This document shows positions 42,052-53,293 of a stretch of DNA of 64,000 bases, in pieces. Within the stretch, counting starts at the first letter, position 1. Every line of letters starts with the position of its first letter. The translations under genes were made by a program, and so were the position numbers. The notes under the pieces were generated by a model. That model searched no databases. It was not told the origin of the DNA and saw only the letters and a program-made list of their open reading frames with translations. Origin of the DNA: Icerya purchasi (lineage: Eukaryota > Arthropoda > Insecta > Hemiptera > Monophlebidae); NCBI GenBank assembly GCA_039619475.1, contig CM077115.1, forward strand, positions 31,137,083 to 31,201,082, given 5' to 3'.

Positions 42052-43415
42052 GATGGTATTAATTTTTCTATTAGCTTTGTCATTAACGATATTAGCGGAT
42101 TAATCGTACTTCTAAATTCGTTTAGAAATGACGTAAGATTCAATGCCAAAATGCCATTAATATTATTACCATTAACGTTATCGATATTTTCGTTGACGTG
42201 ATTACCATTAATTACGTGATCGTAGTTCATATTATTAGCTTTAGCATCATTTTTAGCCACACTAGCATAGGACTTGCTATTTACGTAAGGAAAAGCTTTT
42301 TCAGGATGATGGTAACTATTATAGTTGGTTATCTGAGTTTGAGCGTGAGAGGATCGCACTTTGTTATAATACTGAGCCTGTTGTTTTAGCACGGGACACC
42401 CTCTATAGCTTGCCGGGTGGCTCCCTTCGCATAGCGTACAAACCGCTGGTTCCGTCGGGTCTTTACGACAAGATTTGGTGTCGTGCCGTCCTGCACATTT
42501 GACGCATCTCGGGGGTAAATTACAATAATTTGCCGTGTGGCCCAATAGCTGGCATCTTTTGCATTGCTGTAGTCTAGAGTTCTTATATGGTTCTTCAACT
42601 GCAACAATAGTATTTAGTATGCAAGTGACTTGAAATATGTCCTGATTTTTTGGGGACGGCTTTAGATCTACAAAAAACATCGGAAGAGGCTGTTTTGTTT
42701 TACTTTTTAAGATGTTAACAACTCTAATGACATCATATCCTTTTAAACGTAGTTCGCTCGTTATGTCCGCTGTATCTGTAGAGGAGTGGAGGTTTTTTAA
42801 GACCACCCTAAAAGGTTTCTCCTCCGCAAGTGAATACGTATAGTAAAGATAATTTTTTTCCTTCAGGGCTTTAACAACTGCGCGGTAACTTAGCGCGTTT
42901 TGAGTCCTTATAGTTACGCCTGATATGGTAGATTTTAAAGAAAATTGTATATCTTTCAAGGTTAGCAAAAATTGTCTAAATTCAGTGAATTTTTGTATGT
43001 TTTTAACCATTATCGGCGGAGGGAGTTTAGTTTTATTAATACCCAATTCAACATTAGTTGAATTACTGTCTCCGTTTGCTACATTCGTTTCGTTATTACT
43101 TGGAGAAGGTGTGTTGGTTTGCATTTTATTTAGGTCTGCGTCCTCGTTCGCAAGGAATTCAAATATATTGACTTTAACTGGTTTTTTATCGTGAGCAGAC
43201 ACGTTGTTGGCGAGCTTGTCGGTCCCAGCCTTCTTCGCTGGCGCTGTACGTTTAGGCGTGGACCAACCGTCACTGTCACTAGTTGTAGGAGTAGATAGTT
43301 GTCGTTTAATAACGTACCCTGACGATGATTTTTGTAAACGAAGAGAGGCAACGGCAGTATTACCCGAACTACTTGCCGGAATAGACGGGCGATTTACATT
43401 CGTACCTTTATTCAT
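42045..43415 (-). CDS. Jockey ORF1 (Gag-like RNA-binding protein)
   Basis: 456 residues. It is expected to bind element RNA and form ribonucleoprotein particles. The N-terminal 130 or so residues are Ser/Thr/Lys/Asn-rich and probably disordered (TPTTSDSDGWSTPKR). A central region at about 135-270 (PPIMVKNIQKFTEF, FRVVLKNLHSSTDTADI, GYDVIRVVNILK) is the usual RRM-like segment before the knuckles. Three zinc knuckles follow: CKRCQLLGHTANYC, CVKCAGRHDTKSC and CTLCEGSHPASYRGC. The C-terminal tail is Asn-rich with a short amphipathic end (NEFRSTINPLISLMTKLIEK). The ATG at 43,413-43,415 gives a full-length protein and the frame is uninterrupted. Confidence 0.93.
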   Translation of the reverse strand: MNKGTNVNRPSIPASSSGNTAVASLRLQKSSSGYVIKRQLSTPTTSDSDGWSTPKRTAPAKKAGTDKLANNVSAHDKKPVKVNIFEFLANEDADLNKMQTNTPSPSNNETNVANGDSNSTNVELGINKTKLPPPIMVKNIQKFTEFRQFLLTLKDIQFSLKSTISGVTIRTQNALSYRAVVKALKEKNYLYYTYSLAEEKPFRVVLKNLHSSTDTADITSELRLKGYDVIRVVNILKSKTKQPLPMFFVDLKPSPKNQDIFQVTCILNTIVAVEEPYKNSRLQQCKRCQLLGHTANYCNLPPRCVKCAGRHDTKSCRKDPTEPAVCTLCEGSHPASYRGCPVLKQQAQYYNKVRSSHAQTQITNYNSYHHPEKAFPYVNSKSYASVAKNDAKANNMNYDHVINGNHVNENIDNVNGNNINGILALNLTSFLNEFRSTINPLISLMTKLIEKLIPSC

Positions 43416-43648
43416 AGTTTTGAAATAATAAGCCGGTTAAATAATAACAGACTGGCGGAGCCAGCCTATAAAAGAAAGATCTCACCTGCGTTATCAGCAG
43501 CCGTCTGTATGTTTCTGTTCGGCCGAGCGACAAGATAAGATAACAACGACTCGGAAGCAGTAATTACCACCGCGCGAAAAACTACTCACAAATTACATTC
43601 ACGAACGCAATAAACACGACCGTTGAACAATCGATCATAATAATTTTC
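43416..43648 (-). promoter_or_regulatory. 5' UTR and presumed internal promoter of the Jockey element
   Basis: About 230 bp, GC-richer than the flanks. Jockey elements are known to initiate at their first base from internal promoters, often with a downstream element. AGACGG occurs downstream at about 43,502-43,507 (minus strand), but I cannot confirm it as such an element. Confidence 0.5.
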
Positions 43649-43661
43649 AAAGTTGTACTTT

Positions 43662-44140
43662 CGACCTAAATCTCTAATGCCAAACGATATCATAGGTGAA
43701 ATTGAAACTGCAATAAGCTCTATAATATAAGAAATATTTAAACGAAGGATAACAATTTCCGTAGGAATTTATGTAGCTACTGTGCAAACATTTAAACGTG
43801 TGTTCTAAGGAAGAAGGACGTCAACGAATGTGTAACATTAATAAATATTTATAAGAATAAATTCGACAACGCCGATGATTACCGTAGTTTATCATTAAAT
43901 TATCGAGTTATTTTTATGTTTTACCACCAACCGGTTCGTTAAAAAAGATTTAATTTCAAAAATTTCCACAAGTATAACATACACAAATAAACGCAATCAT
44001 TCGATTTTTACCGAAGTATTTCATTATTTCTTTTAAACGCGTATCACCGGAAAAATATTAAAGGCAACTTTTATTAGATAAAAATTCGTAATTTCTAGCA
44101 ACTTCAGTTAATTTTAGACTAGTATATAACTACACTAATA
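43662..44140. other. Non-coding interval
   Basis: AT-rich unique-looking sequence, nothing recognised. Confidence 0.5.
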
Positions 44141-44613
44141 TAGGGTGATTTTTTAAGAGTTAAGTTTTTCAGGTTGGCAGCACTGGTTGGTATTGGCGTC
44201 CAAACGTCATCTGTCAAAGTGAAACGTTTTCAGTATACTCTGCCATTTCATCATGGAAAGACTTATAAATAAGCAATGATTGCAAATTGTTGAAATTTAT
44301 TATCAAAAACCAGTGCTCTGTGAAAAATGTGCATCGTTTGTTATGACCTGGTGAATCAACAATTCGTGCTGTTATCACCAAATTTCGCATTGTTGATTCA
44401 CCAGGTTGATACAAACGATGCACATTTTTCACAGAGCACTGGTTTTTGATAATAAATTTCAACAATTTGCAATCGTTGCTCGTTTGTGTAAGTCTTTCCA
44501 TGATGAAATGGCAGAGTATACTGAAAACTTTTCACTTTGACAGACGACGTTTGGACGCCAATACCAACCAGTGCTGCCAACCTGAAAAACTTAACTCTTA
44601 AAAAATCACCCTA
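44141..44613. mobile_element. Tc1/mariner-type fold-back element
   Basis: About 473 bp made of two inverted arms of some 223 bp around a 25-bp spacer (44,364-44,388). It begins TAGGGTGATTTTTTAAGAG, ends in the reverse complement, and has TA at each end. Each arm contains the start of a transposase-like frame. On the right arm (minus strand) it reads MERLTQTSNDCKLL in one frame, and the other frames give NEQRLQIVEIYYQKPVLCEK. An internally deleted Tc1/mariner copy joined head to head fits best. It is non-autonomous. Confidence 0.8.
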
Positions 44614-45852
44614 TGTTCATGATAAAGCGAATAATAAACAATCAATAACGTGAGTTCGAATGATAATGAAAAACACAAGCGCATGAACTTTAAACATTTC
44701 AAATGAAAAACACAATTGCTCAATGACCCGGGTGAAAAATTATTTATTTCTGCTAGCCACTTTCGATTAATACCCGCTCTAATGTGCCGACGCATTTAAA
44801 TATGTAGAGTATCCCAATTTTTTCAAAAAAAAAACAAAAAAACAATTCAAATTTCATGCAATTAGTTCGGTTTTTAAAGAGTCCTGATATTTTCCCTACG
44901 CCGTTATTATTATCGATGAATAACCTACCCACTCAGAAACAAAAAAGAAAAATAAGAAACAATTAGATAACCGTCAAAAATTAATAGAACGAAGGAAGAA
45001 AGAACTGAAATAATGGACAAAGTATATAAGAGGTTCAATCAAAGGACTGGGAAGCCCGCGAGGTAATAAATCGGAATTATGAACATTCAAAAAAGCTATG
45101 ATTAGGGTTACAAATAGATAGCCAGGATGAAGAGACCTTGGATAGGATGTAGAAAAGGAAAACGTGAGGCATAAGGCGCGAATGAACAATAGACAAAAAC
45201 CAGGAAACGGAGAACGACAGTTTATTCGAAATAGGGGGAGTACAGATTTTCCCATAGATTAGAACGAACAGCGAATTAATCGCTGTGAAAAACGACTCTG
45301 GAAAATCTTCATGTGAAAAGGAACAGTTCTCAAAAATAAGTACGAACATTAGCAGCACTCTTCGACATCTATTATTACGATGGTTAACAGTGTGTTGTGG
45401 ACGAAGGAATGAAATTTGATTAGGTGTAATAATTTGACGAAGCGTAACTTATACGTAGAAAAGCGAAAACTTCATTTAGCAACGAAATTTAAGAATACCA
45501 AAAAATCGACTAGAAAATTACGTTTTTTTTTTTTTTTTTTTTGATAATTATTAAAATAATTAACGAAATTTTAAGTATTTTGGAAAATGTGGTCCGAATG
45601 ATGCATTGCGCATACGAGATTAACAAAAATTACCTTACGCGCATAATGGTAATAGAGAAAGCAGGCCAACTATGAGCAAGTAGGTCAACTAAATCGGACG
45701 ACTGACCTTTGCACAAAGCTTTTTAAGTGCCTCGCGCGAAAAACCGGATAAATTCGTGACGGAATATGCGACGCCCAGTATAACACCTGTATATTATTGC
45801 GGCTGAGATTGATTTATCACAGGGTTGGTTCTCTGAGTAAAGTTGCGACAGG
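44614..45852. other. Non-coding interval
   Basis: A poly-T run at about 45,523-45,542. Short open frames show no domain. Confidence 0.5.
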
Positions 45853-45984
45853 CGGCACAGCGAGATTATAAGGACCTTTTATCGACACAGCGAGATTATT
45901 AGGGCCTTTTATCGACACAGCGAGATTATTAGGACCTTTTATCGACACAGCGAGATTATTAGGACCTTTTATCGACACAGCGAT
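45853..45984. repeat. 30-bp tandem repeat
   Basis: Four full copies and one partial copy of a 30-bp unit containing CGACACAGCGAGATTATTAG, starting at 45,853, 45,883, 45,913, 45,943 and 45,973. Copies differ at one to three positions. Confidence 0.95.
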
Positions 45985-46275
45985 AATTTGAGAGGATCGA
46001 AGTTTTCCGAATTTGCGTAATTATCGCCGAAAATTCGGGAAAAAACGAGAAAAACATCAACGTTGCAAGCAAAAACCATTCTACACATCGTGCTTGATCG
46101 CCCTTTACGTAAATAATCATGTCCCCTCGAAACGAAACAACTCCATTGTCGCACTTGTAAAGCGTACCAAATAGAGAATGCGCTCTAGGTTCTGCGATAC
46201 CTACGATTCCACGGTTCCACTCGATCCATTGCCGTAGTCGGAGGTGAAATTTTGCCGCCTAAAAGTGACACCGGG

Positions 46276-46306
<31 letters not shown>

Positions 46307-48544
46307 ATAGGTTGAAAATTAAAAGTTGGAAAAAATTTTCATAGAAAGAAGTGTTGTCCTTTTCAATGTCATTACTTAACAAGAACTTTCTTAATGTCTT
46401 TTCGGAAAATTTATAATAATACTTTTGTTTAGATTAAAACTCCTTCGAACAACAGAAATATTCGAATTTTTGCCGACAAAATTTTTCAATAAAAAAATTG
46501 CAATTGCGTTTTTAAAATAATTATTTATATCTTTATCGGGAAAAAGTAAATTAAACGAATAATAAAACATGTACGAACGAACCTCTTCAGTTTATATCAT
46601 TTACTCGTAACATGTACTCGTATTTTAACATTGATGAAAAATTTCGCATTGAGTACGCAGAGAAAAAAAAATTATTAAACTTTATCACCGGCTGCTTTCG
46701 ATCTGCGAACATCGTTTATGGCTCGAAATAATTACGTCATTTTTGTTTTATTCCCTTTTACGGCAGGGCCGAATAATTCTGAAATTATCTTTGCAGCTAA
46801 AGTGTGTGCGAGAATATTTCTGTACCGCCATTGCAGGTGCGTTCGCGAAGTGATTGTTGATGATTTTTCACGGATTACAGAATTTCTGTTTTTAATATTC
46901 TAAAATCATGGGACAGCGCGCGTTGATTACGGAAACGTTTGACATTGTCAAAAGTTTGCCTGTTAAAAGCTTTGTTTTGCGGTTTGTATAATATTTTTTC
47001 GTTTCGAGTTCAAATGGTTCCTGCATCTGTATGCTGAGCATGTACAGGTACAGGAAAAACTTGAAATTATTCATTGCGAAAATTATTACGGCAGCCTTAA
47101 CCCCACAGTAATATCTTCAGTACGTTCGTACTTCGTTGCTTGGCATAAATTGGAATTTCTCAAGTTTTTTTTTTGTTCTCTTTTTTTCCACCATTTTTGT
47201 AATATATACAAATTTGTTGTTCCACAACACGCATGCACAAGTTTTCAGATCAGTTAGAATATGAATAGTTTACTACTTTCTACGACTTTCTGCCGTATTA
47301 TTCGTCTTCATTTACGTCAGGTGCACGCGAATTTTCTCCGCAACAGGTGTAATTATGGTAAGCACAGCTTCAATTATAAAAAATGCATTTATTTCTATTT
47401 TTGGAAAATACATTTTTAAAGTCTGTTCCATCTCTGAAGCTGGCAGCCACTTGATCTATCGGGTGTCGTTGAATTGCTTTTGTATATCAATTGTGGTTAC
47501 AATCGAAAATTCTTCACTCGCCCGTTATCTTTCTCATTTCAGAATTGTCACAAATCGCGTAGAATTTCGAATCCTTTTTAACCCGGTAATAGCTTTTAAA
47601 ATTCATACGTTTTCTCGTGCTATATGATGCAAAATTCGGTCGAAAAGTTTTTTGCCATTCGATTTTTTATTTTTTCGGAAGCGAGATTAACCAATTAACC
47701 AAGAAGAAGGAAAAGAGATTTTTATTCGGTCAGATACAGACGACATAAACGAACTAATAGTTGGAATAATGAAAAGAGAAGGAAAGGTCATGTAAGGCGC
47801 GCAATAAGGAGTAGGAAAATTTGAATTAGAAACAGATGAAAATCTTAAAAATACTATTATTTCGACTGAATATTATTTTTCAATCGTCAAACAGCAATTT
47901 CAGGAATAGCCAAAAAAAAAAACTAGAAAAATTTCGTACATGATAAACGTGTTCGGGTGTGTGTTTAGTCCATCGTCAGAGCTATAAGAAGAAACCTACG
48001 CTGTTAGCCGATGATAGGCTGGACCGGAGAGGGAAGTACGTTATTATATAAAATGTTCCTAGTCGTTTGCTGCGCCCGTAATTACATTTTAATATTTCAT
48101 AATTGTAGCAAACAGAACGTTTCTCTGTTAATAATAATACTTTTATTTTACGTGTAGTCCGCAATCCGTGCCCATTAAATTACAGGGAGAATAGAACATG
48201 TTCCGATAGTTCCATAAAATCGGCAGAGTGATCGAATTTTTATAGCTCTCGTTCGTTCAAGAGTGATATTTTACGGATTATATTATAGTGTCTTTTTACA
48301 CGCGAACAACGTCTTTAAACCGAATTAACTGAACCGATCTTTTTCCCTCCAGATACATCTCTATTTCTTCTCTGTTCGTTTGTCATTGTTTTCTCCATTC
48401 ACCGTGTCACTAGTCGTCACATTAATAGCAAATCTGTATTGGAACCAAACAGCCAGAGTGGGATCACTAGCTATCAGAGAGTATCCAGATTATGAAAGGC
48501 TTAAGGAATACACGTGCTTTCCCCCGTATTATTCGATATCTGCT
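45985..48544. other. Non-coding interval
   Basis: Contains a (TG)n microsatellite at 46,278-46,306 and A/T runs. No coding domain. Confidence 0.5.
46278..46306. repeat. (TG)n microsatellite
   Basis: About 14 uninterrupted GT dinucleotides. Confidence 0.95.
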
Positions 48545-49320
48545 CCGAAGCAGTATTCTCAGAGGGATTGAAAACTACAAAACGGATCAACACGGCCGTA
48601 TCATCAACAACATAAGATAGGTGATACGGTTCTTCCCGCTTGCAGTTAGCAGGAGAAAGACTGATAGAAGCGGTTGTCGCGACAGGCGAAGCTTGGGGCT
48701 TATTCATAAATGTAGCCTAAACTAAAGTAATGATTTTTTCAAAGAGACATGTACTTTGCACGGCTAACAACGAAGTAATTGAACAAGTATCACTTTTCAA
48801 ATATCCGGCAAGAACCGTAGTTAACGAAAGCTGTAGACCAGAAAAAGAAGTGCGGTCAAGTACAGACACGAGCAGTCTACATAGCAATGAGGAATTTCTT
48901 CACAACTACCGATTTGAGCCTCGATCTGAATGATACAGTGTTACGTTATATCTGATTTTACGTGTGGATGTGAGGCGTGGACCCTCAGTAAAGCTTTGGA
49001 TGTCCTCGAAATGTTCCTGTACCGGAGAATGCTAAGGGATACCTTGAGCACAGAAATTAACCAGTGCGCGAAGGTCTTGCGACGAATTGGCAGGAAAAGA
49101 AAGGTGCTACCGGTAACAATAAAGGAGTGCAAAATGATCTATCTGGGACATGTCACGAGAGGCGGAAAAATTAGTCCTGGAGATAAAAATTTGTGAAAAG
49201 CAGTCTCCCCAGGTAGAAAACGGAACTCATGGATGAGAGATCTTCGTCTCGTTGGCTGCAACATCCCCTTGAGGAGATTTTCAGGCTGGCGGTGTCTAAA
49301 TCTTATCATCATGTGGGTCG
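48545..49320 (+). pseudogene. RTE-type reverse transcriptase, C-terminal half, relic
   Basis: Plus strand, frames joined by eye: DQHGRIINNIR, then a damaged YADD region reading GDTVLPA. LIEAVVATGEAWGLFINVA, TKVMIFSKRHVL, IEQVSLFKYPARTVVNE, CGCEAWTLSKALDVLEMF, YRRML, VLRRIGRKR, IKECKMIYLGHVTRGGK and RKRNSWMRDLRLVGC follow. The order of these blocks (palm, thumb, YLGHVxRG, NSWxRDL) is that of the same RTE/CR1-like family as the relic at 37.4 kb. Stops, frameshifts and loss of the catalytic YADD make it dead. The N-terminal half is absent. Confidence 0.75.
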
Positions 49321-52300
49321 CCCATTTTCACTCGAAGGCGTAAGAATAAGAGGAACTAGTAACCAAGCTTTTAGCCTACAAAATCGTTTTGCTGATTCGT
49401 TCGATAGAAAAAAAAACATCGCGTTTCCTACTTTCGCTTCCATCGCTTCAGCGCATAAAATCTTCTATTTCCTTTTTTCACGTTTTTGCAATAATATTTT
49501 CTTTCTTTATTTTTACTTTCTACGAACTAGTTCAGAGCGAGAGAGAGAGAAAAAGAACCGATAAAATGATTTTAAAAGAAGACTTTCGTCTGCAGTTTTA
49601 AAAACATGGACTGCTATTTCGTTTATAGTATCGCCTTTTAATCGAATAATAAGACCATAATATAACAAATAGTATTGGATTTTTAAAAAATTTTATTGTT
49701 TTATTACTATTTAGCAGTAGCATGTAACTTTCTCTTCACGTTTTTTTTTGTTTTTTTTTGTGTTAAATTTATTATTACAATGATTATTATTATCTAACTA
49801 GTCGTCCTACGTTAAGAAATTTCGCCCGGATTCTTCTTATCGCTATGCACGCCAAGAGATGACTCGAACTCATGCTACGTGCTGACTTTGGAGTCGTTTC
49901 TATCGGCGCAAATCGACTTGCTTAGAGTCTACTTATCGCGTCGGTCTTTTGTTATCGCTGCAAATTCATTTTCCGAGTCGTAATATAAACAACCGGCTTT
50001 AGTATCGAAATTTTATATACCGTTTGCCACTGACAACGTGGATATTCGCATAATTCATTTTCTTTGAACAACACGTATGCAATGTAAAAAATAGAATGGC
50101 ACTATTCTAATAAAACTATAAACAATAAGCTGATTATTTTAAAGTCGGGTCACCTGTTCAGAATTTAGGGTCGATTTAAACGGCTGTTTTACTTTTTTTG
50201 ACGTTTGTCCTTCTCTGTACAAGTGTCGCAGTCGAACTGTTTTATTGGACCAAATTTTTTTAAACTCAGAATCAGATTCAATTTTACAGAGTCGACTCGC
50301 TTTCGCGTCAAACGATTCTAGATGCAAGTCAACTCAAAAGATTTTAGAGGTGTAAATCCGCTCTCGAGTCGAAGTCGTCTAATTTTTAATTTTTCCTCTC
50401 ATTTTGCTCGCTTTCAAGAAGAGCTGCGAACATCTATGAGCTTTTCATTTAATATTTTCGTTTTTTCCTTTAATACCGTGAATTGGATAGCGTTCTGTGC
50501 CGTTAAAATGATCACGCAGTTCCTCCGCTAGTTCTTTGCAAAACAAGTTCAGCAGATTATCAGCTTACAGGCTGTTTTTCAGCTATTAAATTTGAATAAA
50601 ACATTTTAAAACGAAAGACAAAGAGCTGCATATTTTAAAGTTGGGACAGGTAAAAATTAAGAAAAAACTCTGCAACATACTTTTTGAAAGTTTTTTCATT
50701 CATCGTTGGCGCATTTAATTAAAATCGCAAAATTTAACGAAAAATAATTAAACCAAAAACACAAATGCAGTTAATCCTATTTAAAGAGAACAAGGGGGCC
50801 GGAGCACTTCTGTGTTTGCTACTATTTCTTGCAAATTGCTTCATTATTATTATTATTATCACTGTTATTATTGTTATTATTATTATTATTATTATTATTG
50901 TTGTTGTTATAATTGAATGGGCATACTAGTAATAACAATACGTTTCGGTTGTACCCTTTCTTATTTAACCAGGTAAAATTTAAGCTACCGGGAACAATGC
51001 TAACACGCCAGAATCGCTGGAGCTGGGTCGTTATCGGCCAAAAAGCAGGTCAGAAATTTCTTTGCATTTGAACGATTTTAATGTTCAACTTGAAATCCCT
51101 TATTCCCCCTAATAATTCTAATAATTCCCTGCTCTGCGTCACCTCGTATAGTTAGGATTCCGTTTGAACGCTATCATCATACACTCAGCGGATGTTCGCA
51201 AAATAAGTACACACGATCTTCAACCGTGCATTACACTAGTCTTAAAAGCAACATTCTACAATGCCACAGACAAAACTGACTTGGAAAATCAAGAAATACC
51301 GAATAATAAAGCTGCTACCGAACAATGCGGCTTGCGTGGAGTTTCTGCAGATGAAACTGGTGTGTCTGAGATGTGATTTTAACTGGAGACAGACTGCTGA
51401 AACAACTCTGGCCTGGAGACGACGGTGTAGCAACCGTAGCCAGTGATGCAAAAAAAAAAGTTAATGTAAGTCGCTTTTTGAACTACTCTAGTCGCGTAAA
51501 AGCTCGCCATTTGTCCATGTTCAGCCGATGTTAGTACCACTATTGGCCAACATCCAAGTTGAAGTTTTAGCTTGTCTTCTTTTATCCGTTGTTATTTTTA
51601 GCCTCCTCTCGCACTACTTTAAAACTGGCCGGCAACGGGAACGATCACCCTAATACTCTTATTTATCTTTCTTTTTTTCTTTTTTTTTTCGGTTTTTTTT
51701 TCTCCCTCGTTTCGTATACCATTTTGAATTCAGTTTATCCGACTTTTATTTTTCCTCTTTCGTGTACTCTTTTATTTCAGTTTTTTCCCGATGATGCGTT
51801 AGTTGCGTTTTCGATTTTCAATTATGTTTTGTTTACACTAATGCAATCAATTACGGGAATTCACTTCAAAGCGTTCGTAACGATGAAACTCTGCACATAA
51901 CGTCTTTCCCCACACGGCTGCCAGAAACGAAACTATTTTTAAAAAAACACGTGTATTTGCTGAAAACATTAAGTAGAAATACAGGGCGGCGTACGAACAA
52001 AAAAAAAAAAACATATATATAATTAGCCCCTTTCATTTATAGATTTTAAGATTATGATGGAACATTTTCCAAAACTTTCTTCGTGCTGTATCTATCGCGA
52101 TCCTTTCTTCATCCGCAATCGAATTCGCGCCAAATTTGCCGTTTTTTTCTTTTGATTGTTTGAAAATTTTCAAAGGTACCTATAATATTTATTTACATAT
52201 GCTAGCACGTTCCTTTTAATAGGCGTGTCCTCAAAATAATGTGAACAAGATTGAGAAAAAAAATAAGTTGATTTTTATCTGTTGCATTTGGCCTCTAGAA

Positions 52301-53151
52301 CGGTATTTGTCATGTCACAATTATTAAGTACATTATAAAAACGAAAATTTTATTTATTCAAAGCTGTCTCTTTTCGAATTTACTCAAAATTTTTTTCTAA
52401 AAATTATCAAATCTATTTTTGCAGTTTTTTATTTTCATTTTTTATATAGGCGATAGATTAGACGGAACGTTTTTTCCAACTGAAATGTAGTATATAAATT
52501 AACTTTATTTCCCTTCTTCAAAAAAAAAAAAAAACAATAAAACGATGAGTTAGTGTTTTCAGATAAAAATAAAAATTCGTTTCTTCCATATGTTAATCTG
52601 TACCCAGCCTTGGTGGTGGGACTTGAAAATGTATTATTTTTAAACTGTCATTTTTTTTCCAAATTATTTTCATCTTTTTTGTCACTTTTTGATCGCGAAA
52701 GTTTTGAAACTATCATTAAAAAGTATTTGTGAGACCTATGAAAGATTTTAAATTTCGACATTTTGCCCCAAAAATTCTGTATTTTTAGTTTTTTCTGAAA
52801 ATGTATTACTTTGCACAAATCTCTGCTCTCACTGTTTTCTCCATTTTTACGAATATTATTTTGCAAAAAAAACGCTGTCTGCCTCGCGTTGTATTCACTG
52901 CATACCGGTGAAGCCAGTTTTGTATTGTACGTTGGAATTTCGGCGATTCTGAGATGTTTAGCAATCGGAAGGGAGTCGTAGTCGTATATCCAAAAAATAA
53001 TGTTGTGACAAGTTTTCTCTAGATCGTTTAGATGCGCGTGAAATGCTAGATGCACCAATGCGAGGTAAAAACATCTCGAAGTGCTTATGACCACCATCAG
53101 GAAAATCCAAACGAAAGTAATAGAGAGATTTTAACAATCGACTGATGCGAT
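49321..53151. other. Non-coding interval
   Basis: Holds (GA)n near 49,536-49,548, (ATT)n near 50,844-50,900, and T- and A-runs near 51,670-51,705, 52,000-52,012 and 52,520-52,534. A 149-codon frame on the minus strand at 52,648-53,097 has no recognisable domain and ends in a Lys-rich stretch. Confidence 0.5.
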
Positions 53152-53293
53152 CAAAATACCTTATTATTATTATTATTATATATATATGTATTTAATGACG
53201 CTCGACTACTGTGGTCATTTGCGTCCACGATACAAAATGGAAATTATAAAAACAATTCAAAAATAACTATTATTACATATTAGTACGTTTTAA

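Larger units (their letters stand above)
39073..43648 (-). mobile_element. Full-length Jockey-clade retrotransposon
   Basis: About 4.57 kb. On the minus strand it has a 5' UTR of about 230 bp, ORF1, ORF2 overlapping it by 7 bp, a 3' UTR of about 250 bp and a 16-nt poly(A) tail (T-run 39,073-39,088). The direct repeat AAAGTTGTACTTT lies at 39,063-39,075 and 43,649-43,661, overlapping the T-run by up to 3 nt, and marks the target duplication. Both ORFs are open and the catalytic motifs are present, so I infer a recent and possibly competent copy. It resembles the decayed Jockey element at 11-20 kb but is clearly a different copy. Confidence 0.93.

Noticed and set aside
42925..43428. Plus-strand frames opposite the Jockey ORF1
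   Set aside because: They are antisense shadows of a real coding sequence and carry no domains.
46185..46382. Frame with a Thr-His repeat
   Set aside because: It is the translation of the (TG)n microsatellite.
48501..48707. Minus-strand frame containing YVVDDTAVL, resembling a reverse transcriptase catalytic motif
   Set aside because: The plus strand here encodes a continuous series of RTE-type motifs in order, and the minus-strand match is an isolated coincidence.
52648..53097. 149-codon minus-strand frame next to the I-type element
   Set aside because: It lies outside the target duplication of the element, has no domain I recognise, and ends in a Lys-rich low-complexity stretch. A host exon cannot be excluded.
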